Assembly (NCBI RefSeq): GCF_914767665.1
Contig: NC_059503.1
Coordinates: 53,622,852 to 53,686,851 of the forward strand
Reading direction: 5' to 3'
DNA: 64,000 nucleotides
DNA from: Harmonia axyridis
Taxonomy: Eukaryota; Arthropoda; Insecta; Coleoptera; Coccinellidae
Position numbers and translations under genes: made by a program. Shown piece after piece: positions 33,753 through 45,500 of this stretch. The notes under the pieces are model-generated. The model worked only from the letters and a program-made list of their open reading frames with translations. It had not been told where the DNA came from and searched no databases. The number at the start of each line of letters is the position of its first letter. The stretch's first letter is position 1.

Positions 33753-36665
33753 ATGTCAGAAATCGAAGATTCACCTGGACGTTTGGCACTGGAACAAATG
33801 AAAAATGTACATAAGGATTTGATAGAATTCAAAAAACCAGAGATACCTGTGAAGAGAAAACGTAAACAAATTATTTTGGACGAAGATGATTACGTTCAAG
33901 TGAGTTCTACTGAATGACTCCTTTTCTACATGATCCCTTAGATCAATGTACCTTTATATATTGTATTATTTCAATCAATAACCAATTTAGTTTGAGATAT
34001 AATAAGCTAAAGCGAATCTTTATTATTATCAAAAACAAAATCCCAATTAGATTTCTTTTTTCAGGAAATCGGAAAAATAATTCAAAGAGATTTTTTTCCA
34101 TCGTTAGAAAAAATGAAGGTTCAAAACGATTACTTAGATGCAGTCGAAAGAAATGATATATCAAAATTGAGGGAATTATATACTAAATACAGTGGAAAGA
34201 AACCACCACCAATCAGAGGTAAGTTATTTACATATTTCTTTTTTCATAAGTATATAATGAAGGAAAGTGTCAGGTTAGGAAGTAGTGTAATGAAAAGTAA
34301 ACTGCTATAATTAACTGGTCAAATAATACTGATTTCAGTTCCAAGTCCTGCAACTTTTGAAACTCCTGCGAACATTCATAATACCCCACAAATACCAAAT
34401 GCAGATGAATTGTTGCCTTCAGTTACAAACAATTCCAAACATGGTCCAAAATTGAGCCTTGATCAGTTCTTAAACTCTCATGATTCTGAGGATAACGACA
34501 GTTTCAGGGATATATTGGAGGAATCAGATAAGAAACATAAAGAAAAATATTCTTTTCTCTATAATGAAGAAGGAAAAAGTGAAGAAAAACTTAGAGAAAT
34601 GTTGGCATTGCCTTCAATAGAAAAACAAGCAATGTTGCCCGAAAAAAAATTCAATGTAGATACTTGGGGTTACAAAAATAGAAATTATATAATGTATGTT
34701 CCTGATGGAGTCGCAATGACAGATGAAAAGGAGAAAGAAATCAATGAAAATAGACTTCAGATAAATTATACAAATACAAGGTAGGTATTTATATATATTT
34801 TTTTGGTATTCTATATAAATCAGTTCTTCTAATTTCTTTAGGTTTATTGAAAATCCTTTCAATGAAAATCAGAACAAGGAAGCAATATCTGAAATAGCCA
34901 AAACACAAGCTAAATCGCTGGATGGAAAGGTAGGTGTAGATGGTAAAGAATTGAATAAAGAGACTCCTCGAATAGGTGGATATAGTTTCATTAAAGATCC
35001 TTCTCCGTGTCCCGATGCTATGGCAAGTCCTCTTATGACTTGGGGAATGATTGAAGGCACACCTTTCAGATTAGACGGAGGGGACACTCCACTTCGAAGG
35101 TAAATTAGTTGTTATCAAATATTTGATAGTTTCTTTTTCTCAACTCTGAATGAATATCGTGGTATTCATTCAACTATAGATAGATTTTCCTCTAATTCGT
35201 GGCTAATCTGTTCATTCTTCCATATCTAAATAAATAAATAAAAATCTTTCGGGAATATCTCAGTGTCGTACAGATTTCATAGTTATATATCATTATTATG
35301 TTGGTACTTGTGACTCTACTGTTACTATGTTATCTATCATCTGTCAAATTTGTGATACAGAAAACAGTTCTGCCAATAAGTTATTAATTAACTGTAATTA
35401 GAATGCCATCTAGATACTAGAAGCATTACAATATTACACTAGTATTCATGATGAATAGTCTTAAAAAAATTCTAATACTTTTGAGCTGAATCTTCTCATT
35501 TAACTTGTCCTACAATACTCCAATTTTGCTCCAAATGTTTAGCATTTTTATACTGAAATATTTTTTTTAGGACTCCTGGACCTTCCTTCACAATGTCAGA
35601 ACCTACAAGACGAGAGCAACTAGCATTAGAATTAGCAGAGAAAGCTTCTGGGAAAGATAAGGACAAAAAAAGGAAAGCAATGGATGCTGCTAAAAGAATT
35701 GCAAGGTAAGTTACTTATTTCTTATTTTAATTATTTATTAGGTAGCCAGTGGATTTCATCTTATCTTTATTATATTATCACAGAAGAATTTGATCTTCAT
35801 CAGCTGGTCACTAAAAGTTAGCTTTCTTTTAAACTGATCATTCTATTTTGAAGTTTTTTTTTTTTCAAATATTAATTCATTGAAAATTGATTTTGAGTAA
35901 ATACGGAGTTCAAAAATGAGGCGAAGTTTACTGAAATTTGCAAAGCCCTGTGAAGTGTAATAGCTATGGCAGTTGTAGTGAAATTTTATATTTTTTACCA
36001 CAACATTATCTCTGTTTTTAATGGAGATACATTTTTTTTTAAAGAGAACCCCTCGGACAATGTTGTGAAAATATAACAAATAAACAATAAAATATAAGTT
36101 CAATCAGAAATCTAAAAAGAACAAAGAAATTTAAAGAATAATAAACAAATTTTAAATGGCTAATAAGAAATGACTGCATTCAGTCGATCTCAAGTGCACA
36201 TCAGCATGAATGTCTTTGAAATTGGTCCCAGAGATGCTCAATTGGATTGTGATCAGGCATGCAAACTGGCCAAACCATTAGTTCAATACCTACTTCATCC
36301 AAATATTTGTTGGTTCAGATGAATAACAAAAAAAATTCAAACCATAACTACAAACTGAAATTAATATTCGAATTTCTTTCAGTCCTTCACCCAGAACAAA
36401 TTCATCTTTGGATATGTTGGCTTCGATGTCGCCTGCAGCAAGAAGATTAGCTACTTCTAGTTTGAAAATTGGATTGCATACCCCTCAAAGAACTCCACGA
36501 GTGAGTTCATTAACATCTGGATTGAGAGCGAAGACCCCACAACGAATTGTTACCCCGAAGATCAAGACGCCTACTAGTAGAACTATAGAGAAGAAGGAAA
36601 ATTTGACAGACGATCTATTGAAAATTCAGTTGCCAAAGAGATTGACAGCATCGGATTTTTTTTAA
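33753..36665 (+). CDS. Ess2: ESS2/DGCR14 splicing-factor homologue
   Basis: ESS2 (DGCR14, Es2) is a conserved nuclear protein of the catalytic-stage spliceosome. Six exons: 33753-33899, 34065-34218, 34339-34780, 34842-35099, 35571-35705 and 36383-36665. They join in frame to 472 aa, close to the family length. Recognisable blocks are RKRKQIILDEDDYVQEIGKI and IQRDFFPSLEKMK near residues 40-65 (the most conserved motif), VPSPATFETP near 100, LSLDQFLNSHDSEDNDSF near 135, FNVDTWGYKNRNYIMYVPDG near 215, NPFN, TPRIGGYSFIKDPSPCPDAM and PLMTWGMIEGTPFRLDG, then TPGPSFTMSEPTRRE, and a C-terminal SPAARRLA followed by basic T-P repeats (TPQRTP, KTPQRIVTP). All introns are GT-AG and short to moderate. No defect is visible. 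It is the best-identified host gene here. Confidence 0.95.
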
Positions 36666-36669
36666 TAAA
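36664..36669 (+). terminator. AATAAA overlapping the ESS2 stop codon
   Basis: TTTTTTTAATAAATTT: the stop codon TAA overlaps an AATAAA hexamer. The 3' untranslated region may therefore be very short, unless a later signal is used. Confidence 0.5.
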
Positions 36670-36984
36670 TTTATTTATATCAGACTGATATTTGTTTGAT
36701 TGACTCTACCTCTTTGCGAAGGTTAAATATACAGCTCCACAAGAGTTAGGGATATCGTATTCAATCATTTTGAAAAGTATTTAATCTTCGAGAAAATTGC
36801 TGTAAAATCATTTAAAACTCAATAACAACTTGAATCGATCCAATAAAAATCAGTATGAGACATTAAGTCAATCTGGTCACCTTTTTTCTGAAGTTTGGTT
36901 CTTTGCATATGCTTCATGAATGTTCTTCTTTCGAAATGGAGTCAGTTTATCAATGGCTTCGATTTGAAACAAGTTTTCTGAAAA

Positions 36985-37860
36985 TGGCAAGACGTAAATT
37001 AACAAACGGTGAGGCTAATAGGGCTATCGGAATGCTACAGGGTGGCCTACCTCAGGTTGTTGTAGCGGAAAGGCTCCAAGCCAGCCAAAGTGTGATATCT
37101 CGACTTTGGAATAGGTTCAGGGAAAGACCAAGGCTTGGTCAGCGACGAAAAACAAAACCTGCTCAGGATCGTTTCCATCACCGTTTCGGTTAGAAGAAAC
37201 CCTACTTGAAGAATGCTACGGAATACTCTTCAAAATGCAGATGGGGTCCAAGTTTCCATCGAAACCATCAGACGATGTTTGAGAGAGGTGAATCTGTTCC
37301 ATTGAGACGTGACCATAAGCGTCTAAGACTGGAATGGGCAAGGCAACATATCAATTGGAACGATCATTGGCGTAGTGCCCTTTTCACTGATGAATCCAGA
37401 TATGGCTGATTTTCAGATTCTCGAAGAATAAGGGCATGGACAATCCCACGTATACCCCGTAATCGTCGCTAAGTCCAAGAAGTTTATGCATTCCGAGGGG
37501 GTAGTGTTATGGTATGGGCCGGGATATGTTTCAACGGGCGCACAGATCTACAAATTTGTCCTGGGAATATGACCGCCTTAAACTATAGGGAGCATGCCAT
37601 TGACAATATTGTGCCAAATTTGCACGCTGCTATTGGTGAAACTTTTCCATCTCTAGACGATAACACTAGACTACACCGTGTAGCCAAAGTTGAAAAGGCG
37701 CGCGAGGAGCTTGTTATTTCACATTTACCAATACGTCCGCACTCACCAGATTTGAATTGCATAGAACATGCATGGGATATGCTCCAAAGAAGATTAGATA
37801 ATCATCAACCTACCCCAGAATCCTTAAATGATCTGAAAGAGCTTCTGCCCCGTTTATAGA
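36985..37860 (+). pseudogene. Tc1-like transposase relic
   Basis: Three frame-separated pieces of one Tc1-type transposase. First MARRKLTNGEANRAIGMLQG, then LQASQSVISRLWNRFRE (helix-turn-helix). Then DHKRLRLEWARQHINWN and FTDESRYG-stop (first Asp). Then VMVWAGICFNGRTDL, a second-Asp region replaced by LDDNTRLHRVAK, and PHSPDLNCIEHAWDMLQRRL (third acidic residue Glu). Stops and frameshifts make it inactive. It lies just downstream of ESS2. Ends not found. Confidence 0.8.
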
Positions 37861-38580
37861 ACCAAATTCCTCAAGAAATGTTCAACAACCTCATGTGGAG
37901 CAGTTTATTCAAGTATCTACATATAACATGTGTGTTTGTATTATTCCAGACATCCAGACTACAATTTACTTCCCTTTTTTTAAATTCAATTAATTTCAAT
38001 TTAATTAATAACAACAATGGTACAAAATCCAGCAGCAATGGTACCAGTATTGAATCCAGAAAATGTTCTCTGCGGGAAAATTCAATAACTAAGAGGTAGT
38101 CGAAAATTCGTTGTGATTGACAAATAGTTTTTTCTTCGGAGGGGTTATAGGTTATGAAGGGCAACACTGAATGGTACAGACTTATGAATTCCATACTCTA
38201 TAATCATCAATTTCAGATAGACTTTACACATTTATACTACTTCATTTATTTATTGTATTGTATAGCAAATAGGTACTTCACTCGTCAGGATTCAGCATTC
38301 TGAGGTTCGTGGTGTTGTTGGTTGTGGGATTCGTGAATGTGACTGGTGATTTGGTAATTCTTTCAATTTAAAGTTAAGTTTTTGTTACTGGTTGATTTTC
38401 TCTGGGTCTAGAGCTGTTCACAGTTTTATAATTTTTAACACGGACAGTCTTCGGACTTTGTGGTTATAAATTTGTTGGTGAAGAAAAGCGTTATAAATTT
38501 TTGTATTTGTTTTTGCAAATCAAGTATATTATTATTATCATCAAATCAATATCTATCCTGGGCACCGTTCCTAGAGTATT
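37861..38580. other. Unassigned intergenic
   Basis: No supported gene. The antisense open frame at 37871-38194 has no recognisable family and is not called. Confidence 0.4.
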
Positions 38581-38897
38581 TATGTCAGCGCATCCTCCAA
38601 AATGAGACTCGTGTCAGATGGGACAGAGTGTTTCACTAAAAGAACAGACTGGTGATCCGGAGTACGGAGATAAGAAATAATTGACTCCTCTCCCCAAAAT
38701 AAGGAGTATTGCCTGGTGGTTTCAAATAAGAATTGACTCACAATAAAAACCCCGATCGACAGACTCCACTTGAGAAAGACGGTTCTATAGAATAAATCCC
38801 GATTAGGGCTATCTTGGCGCATCCACCAAAATAAGACTTGTGGTCAGATGGAACGGTGTGCTTCGTCAAAAAGGCAGTGGTCCTCCGGAGATCGGAA
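38581..38897. repeat. Two direct copies of an ~88-base unit
   Basis: 38581-38668 and 38810-38897 share GCGCATCC(T/A)CCAAAAT, GTCAGATGG and TCCGGAG. Probably part of a degraded repeat. Family unknown. Confidence 0.5.
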
Positions 38898-39310
38898 ATA
38901 ATAATAATAATACTTACTTCATCCTGTCAGACAAAAATGTATAGTTTAAGTCGAAGGAAAAACAAATCAAATTAGAAAATTATTCACAAAAATCAGAAAA
39001 ATAGGTATTCGGTAACAGAACAGTAACATTTACTAACTGACATAATCTTAATTGTTTTTTTAAATTCATTCAAAACTTGAGTCTTCGCCAAGAGTTAGGT
39101 AAGTGATAAAAATTGTTATACACTGGTCACTGAAAGCTTTTGATAAAATACATAAAACAGACTGTACCTATCTCTTAAACGAATATAGCTAGGACATATT
39201 TCGAAGACTGATTCATACTCACCGAATTGTCCCACATCTGCCCTGAAAGCCTGTACAATCATTCGTGAAACACCCTATGGTCATCGACCTATTAAGCCCT
39301 TATCTTTACA
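38898..39310 (-). mobile_element. LINE 3' end fragment
   Basis: An (AATAAT)n run at 38899-38914 marks the 3' tail of a minus-strand LINE, followed by non-coding and weakly coding sequence to about 39300. Too short and degraded for a clade. Confidence 0.45.
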
Positions 39311-39587
39311 AATCACAATGTTATTGTAATACAAATAAAATACGTTATAAATACATAGGTATCAGTATCATTAGATTTATCTATCAAAGAATTCGATGAC
39401 TTATTCAATTATTCATTGTGTTCACAGGAGCATCACTCTGTTCTCTAGAACAATTAAAACCACAAAAAAAACACTTATGAAAAATTATAAAATATAATTA
39501 ATGCAATAATTAACAAAAAAAAAAAAAAATTAAACCCTAAGTATTTGATAGGGAATTTCAGTCTGTTATTCATATATAGGTAATCTT
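39311..39587. other. 3' flank of small secreted gene
   Basis: AT-rich, with an (A)n run at about 39515-39530. No gene. The 3' untranslated region of the gene ending at 39588 would lie here. Confidence 0.35.
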
Positions 39588-42500
39588 CTATTGGAAATAT
39601 TGGTTCTTCATTAGCTCATTCGTAATTGTAGTCTTGAGGTCTTGAGTTTGTTTTATTCCATTTTGAGCTCTCGCCATTCTATTTTTGGTTCTCAATTGAG
39701 CCGTATTGAGGATTTTGGTGAGGAATTTGAACATAGGATCGTCACTCTCTTCAAGGAAAGCCATCCTGGCTGATTTTCTACAAATGATGAGGTATTTGAA
39801 TACATACAATCAATGAGTTACAAGGAATGGCTACATTTAGAATTTCCTTTTATGGAAATCGTCGAAATTATTTTTGTTGCTAAACAGTTCAGAACAATCG
39901 TCCTTTTTACTCGAGTTTGAACGTCTTGTATTATTTCCGTTCAGATCTCAGGCGTTTATTTTGCGATTTCACTATATGTTTGAACATGGGCGCCCGCAGG
40001 GGGGGCCATGGCCCCCCCTGAGATTATGATTGCCTCATTTTTCAGCTCAACACCCTCAATATTACTTTCTCAATCCAAAGGGCAAGGAAAAGAGGAAAGT
40101 AATGGATTCACAACAATTTTCCGGTCCATAATATACAATACGCATATCCATAATCTGAAGAGGTATTTTTTGAATTGAAAACATTTTTAGGCGCGTTGAG
40201 CACTTCTTGGTGAAGAAAAATCGCGGAACCGAACGCCATCCATGCGTGTCAATTTTTTTATAAGTCCATCTTATATACATATACTCTCCTATTGTCTTTA
40301 ACAGATGAAGGTAAGAAAAAAGTGTTGCATAAAATAGAAAAAAAATTTTACAGATTATAAAAACAATATTTTTCTGCGGAACTCACGATATGCCTATACA
40401 TGAGAGCAACAAGAACTCTGGCAATTTTAGTGATCTTTCGAAATTCAGAGTAGACGCTGGTGATAAAGATTTAGAGATCCATTTATTCAACGCAGCTGGT
40501 AACTCGAAATATACTTCTCACAAAATTCAAAATGAGATCATTTCGATAGTTGGGCATGTAATAATGATAAATATTGTAGAAGAAGCAAATTCTTTGAAGT
40601 ATTTTACTGTAATGTATTTCACGAGTCTGCTAATATTTCTGGACATGAGCAGTTCAATCAATCAATCCTTGAGTTTATAAAAAAATCTGGTTTGAATTTG
40701 GACAAACTTGTAGCACACTGTTATGATGGATGCTCAACAATGGCTGGTGAAATTCTCAGGGTTCAAAATATCATAAGAGATAAGTACAAGAAAGCAATTT
40801 AGTTCTGTTGTGCCTTCCATAGGTTGAATTTAGTAATAAATGACATCAGTAAAATTACTGAAATTCGTAATAGCATTGGCACCGTTAATAATAATAATGA
40901 CTTTATTTTCTCAATATACATAAGTATTACAAAGAGGAACATTTATTATAGTCATATCATCATTGAGAAAAAAGGCGAATTCCAGGTTTGAGCATCTATA
41001 ATTCTATAGGGATAGCCTAATCGTTTTTTGAGAGAGTACTTTAGGAAGAAATCTGATTCCAAATATTCCTTTGTTTTGTGAAACTCGTTGGTCAGCTAAA
41101 TATAAATCTTTGCGAGTTTTCGCTGAAAACTTTAATACTATATTCAAAACTCTTTTTGCTATAAAATCTGGAGAAATTTCAATTAATTCTTCAACAACGA
41201 AAAGATCTGCTTAGTTATGGGTTGCAATAAACTCTTTCACTTTTGTGGTTTGTTTGACAGTAGCAAAGTAGCAAGTAAATATTCAAATATATTGGAACCA
41301 ATAGCAAATACACTACAAGGTGTTTCTATCAATTTTGTAGATGTTCACCGTCATATAAATTTAATCATAGAAATATGTGGAAAACATCGCTCAGATGATG
41401 TATGCTTCACAGAATTTTTTTCCAAAGCATCATCTATTGCTCAGAGTCTCAATATAAAGATTGGAAAACCACGAATTTGCGGTAGACAAATGTACAGATC
41501 TAATTATGAAGCAGATTAGTTGAAGATTACTTCAAAAAGTCTATATTCATCCCATATTTGGATAATTTGATTTCAGCCCTAGAAACGAGATTCTCGAAAG
41601 AACATGTAATGTTTTTTCAATTTTTTGCCAAACAATTCAAAATTACTAGATATCGAATCTTTCGCTTTTAAGGTCGGCAATATGTATAATATTGAAAATT
41701 AAGAAAGTGAATTGAACATTTGGAATGAGTATTCATCTAAATCACAAATGGATGAAAATATAAAAATTGAAGATCTTATCGGACAATGTAAATTTTCTCC
41801 TGTTGTCAAAGAATGCCTTATTATTCTCCTTACATTTTCATGTACTACTTGTACTATAGAGTGTAGTTTCAGCACTTTCCGAAGAATTAATACCTGGATA
41901 AGAGCTACAATCGGACAAGACCGACTTGTTGGTTTAGCATTGTTGAGTATTCATCGAAATCGGATATTACTAATTTTCCAAATTTAATATTAGACGAATT
42001 TTGTAAGAGTAAAAGAAGACTGGTTTTTAGTTTAGAATAAAATATGCATACTCTGTTGTATAGCGATTAAGTATTTTGTCTTCAGAATATTGTTTTTATG
42101 AGTTGTTTTTTGCAATTTATGATTTGGTAATTTTGATAATATACTTATTTGTTGTTTTCACAATCTGGAGCAATTCTGTGTTATTTTGAATCATATTTTA
42201 GTATCAAGTTTTAAACTTTATTGTTTGCGTCATGCGTGTGAATTTCAAGATTTAGTATTATTAATTTATTATTTTTATAAACATAGTTTTATCGAGCGTA
42301 TATGTATATATTTTTAATTTCGTGATTATCCGTTGAATTTTCTTTATTTATTAGCAATTATAATAATTATTTCATTCCGTTCTCCATATTTTTTATATTT
42401 TATTTTGTGTAAAAATTGTTACATTGACTGTGATTCGTTTCGAAAAGAGTTGCCGTATTATTCCACATCACCTCATGTTGTTGACGTTTAAAAAAATGTT

Positions 42501-45500
42501 GAAGTGGAAAACTTCATAATTTTCATTTTGCACAGCCCTCCCCCCACTTATGAATATAAATACAGAAATAGAAAGAAACGGAATACTAATATCGCCTAGG
42601 ACAATCATGGACGCCTCATCATTTTTCAATAATTTTCATTTTGCCCCCCCTGAGAAAAATTTCTGCGGGCGCCCATGTGTTTGAATGAAATATCGACCAG
42701 AGTCGTACTCAAATTTTTTGTATTCTAAATACAGAATATTTGTTTTCAATCCATAGATTTAGAGGAAACTGTTTCTTAGAAATTTGGAACTTAACATAAC
42801 ATAATTTATTAAAAACATTTTTTTTATAGGTGTTTAGTTTATTATTAGGTGTACAACTTTGCTTCCGCCGTTATGCAATGGATAGCTGTAGCGGTAAGTG
42901 GTAGTCGATATAAATAGATCATAGATCGCATACAATAATCTTAGCAATTCGAAAACATAACGCCATCCTAATATTAGTCGATTTGTGCCTGCAAGTCTGC
43001 ATAATTGAGTTATTCATGGAATGTTCTCAAATACCTATGGTAAGGCCGCTATAAGTGAAAGAAAATTCCGAGAGTGGTTTCAACGCTTCAAGAAAGGTGA
43101 TTTTGACGTCGAAGACCAGCATGGCGGTTAAAGAGAAAAGGTTTTCGAAGATGCAGAATTGGAGACATTGCTTGATCAAGATTCGTGTCAAACGCAACAA
43201 AAATTGGCGGGAGCATTGAAAGTGACGCAACAATGCCATTTCAAACGCCTGAAAGTCATGGGAATGATTCAGAAACAAGGAAATTGGGTACCTTACGAGT
43301 TGAAGCCGAGAGATGTTGAACGGCGTTTGTTTGCTTGTGAAAAGCTGCTTGCTAGGCAAAGACGGAAGGCATTTCTGCATCGCATTTTGACTGGAGACGA
43401 AAAATGGGTTCATTACGATAACCTCAAGCGCAAAACACCATGGGGATATCACAGTCATTCTACCACGTCGATGGCCAAATCGAATATTCACGGTTCTAAG
43501 GTCATGCTCAGTATTTGGAGGGATCAGCTCGCCGTAGTGTATTATGAGTTATTAAAACTGACTGAAACAACCACAGGCGATCATCATGGAACGAAATTAA
43601 TGCGTTTGAGCCGAGCTTTGAAAGACAAATGGCCGCAATACAACGCGAGACATGATAAGTGACTTCAAAGCATGACAATGCTTGACCTCATGTTGCGATA
43701 GTGGTCAAGACATACTTGGAAACGTTGAAATGGGAAGTCCTATCCCACCCGTCGTTTTCTCCAGATGTTACTTCCTCAGACTATCACTTGTTTCGATCAA
43801 TGGCACACGGCCTGTCTGACCAGCACTTCTGGGCTTATGAAGTAGTGAAAAATTGGATCGATTCGTGAATTGCTTCAAAAGATGACCAGTTTTTTCAATT
43901 CGGAATTCGTACGCTGCTCGAAAGATGTGAGAAAGTAGATGCCAGCGATAGACAATACTTTGAATGATAAATGTATAACCAGTTTTTTCACACTAAAGCC
44001 TCCAATTTCTGAAAAAAACAGCGAAAGCAAAGTTTTACGTCTATATGCATATGGCAGTAAAGAACTATAGACGATACCTAATATACATACACTGTGTCCG
44101 TAAAGTATGGAACGAATTCATTTTTAGATAAACAGACCATTTAAAGAAATAATCCTGAAACACGTTGATTTTTCATTTTAATTTACCGTATTTTAAAATA
44201 ATAATCTAATATACAGGGTGAATAACTTTCGAGTATGACGTCACTGTCATTTTTTTTTAAAATAAAACACCCCCATTTTGTCTCAATTTTCAGATTACAC
44301 TAGCTGAGCTGATTCCAAAAATGTATCATATGTTCCAATTGGTACAGGGTGGACAAGAATAGGTACAATAGTTTTGTGTGTGCTCACAAAGTAACGAGTA
44401 ACATTCTTCATTAGTTAAATTAACAATTTTATCAAAAATACTTATTGTCTAGCTGCAATTGGTTCGAAAGTAACACCCTTTTAGATAAATAAAAATGAGC
44501 TGTTTCCAAACATGTACCTGTAGTCTAGCAGACAGAATATGAAAGATTTTATTTCTTATCAATTTAAAGGAAAACATAGTCGTCTATTTTTGGTATTCGT
44601 GAATGTTTTAATTATTGCTTAGATTTAATTCATTATTTTTGTTCACCCTGTACCAATTGGAACCAACATGTGACACATTTTTGGAATCAGCTCAGCTAGA
44701 GTATTCGGAAAATTGAGACAAAATGGTGTGTTCCATTTAAAAAAAAAAAGACGGTGACATCATTACTCGAAAGTAATTCACCCTGTATATTGAATTATTA
44801 TATATAAATACGGTAAATTAAATTAAAAAATCGAATTGTTTCAGGATTATTTCTTAAAATGGTCTGTTTAGCTAGAAAAGAATTTGTTCCATACTTCACG
44901 GAGACAGTGTATATGTGTTTTATTAGTTTTCGTAGTTTTCGACATCTCAAATCAAGTGATTTTTGCTTCATTTCCAATAGCAACTTTTCGGAATTGACCA
45001 AGAAATCCAAACATCGAATGAAATTATTTGTCCGTTCATCGCCTGAAGCTAATCTCTATCCTATTAAAATATCTCCATGAAATTTTGTATGAAAATCCCT
45101 TGCAATGACGCATTAATAATCCTGATTTGAAAAGCCATTAATAATAAATTGTATAGCTATTATTACAACTAGGGAAATATGAATAGTATATTTCCCGAGG
45201 TTGTCAAAGTTACATCCCGAGGGCGGAGCCCGAGGGATGTATAGACAACCGAGGGAAATGTATTCATATTTCCCGTGGTGTAATCAATAGTTTTTTTCTG
45301 ATTGAAACAATCTGATAAGGAAAAATTATTATTAGATTGTATATTTTTGTAATAATTAAATTTTTAACGTTGCTATGGGCCATGTTTCTGAGAATCTTGG
45401 TTGACTGGTTTCATTTTGACGTCTTGTCAAAAATAAAATTAATGAAAAAATGTCGAACTACGTCGAAACTCAAGCGGCAAAGGCCCGTGAATCTTTGGTT

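Larger units (their letters stand above)
39985..42677 (+). mobile_element. hAT transposon with 8-base target duplication
   Basis: Terminal inverted repeats CATGGGCGCCCGCAGG (left) and CTGCGGGCGCCCATG (right), flanked by identical 8-base TGTTTGAA (39977-39984 and 42678-42685), the hAT hallmark. The interior carries a decayed ZMYM1-type hAT transposase. The 2.7-kb element lies in the large intron of the small secreted gene, about 200 bases upstream of its last exon. Confidence 0.9.
44088..44911. mobile_element. Outer palindromic element of a three-deep nest
   Basis: Ends TA-CACTGTGTCCGTAAAGTATG and an inverted near-copy at 44892-44909, with TA at both edges. Arms are about 120 bases each. The middle element sits at its centre. 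No coding capacity. Confidence 0.8.

Noticed and set aside
43027..43491. 154-codon antisense frame
   Set aside because: It lies opposite the mariner transposase and has no independent family resemblance; it is a shadow.
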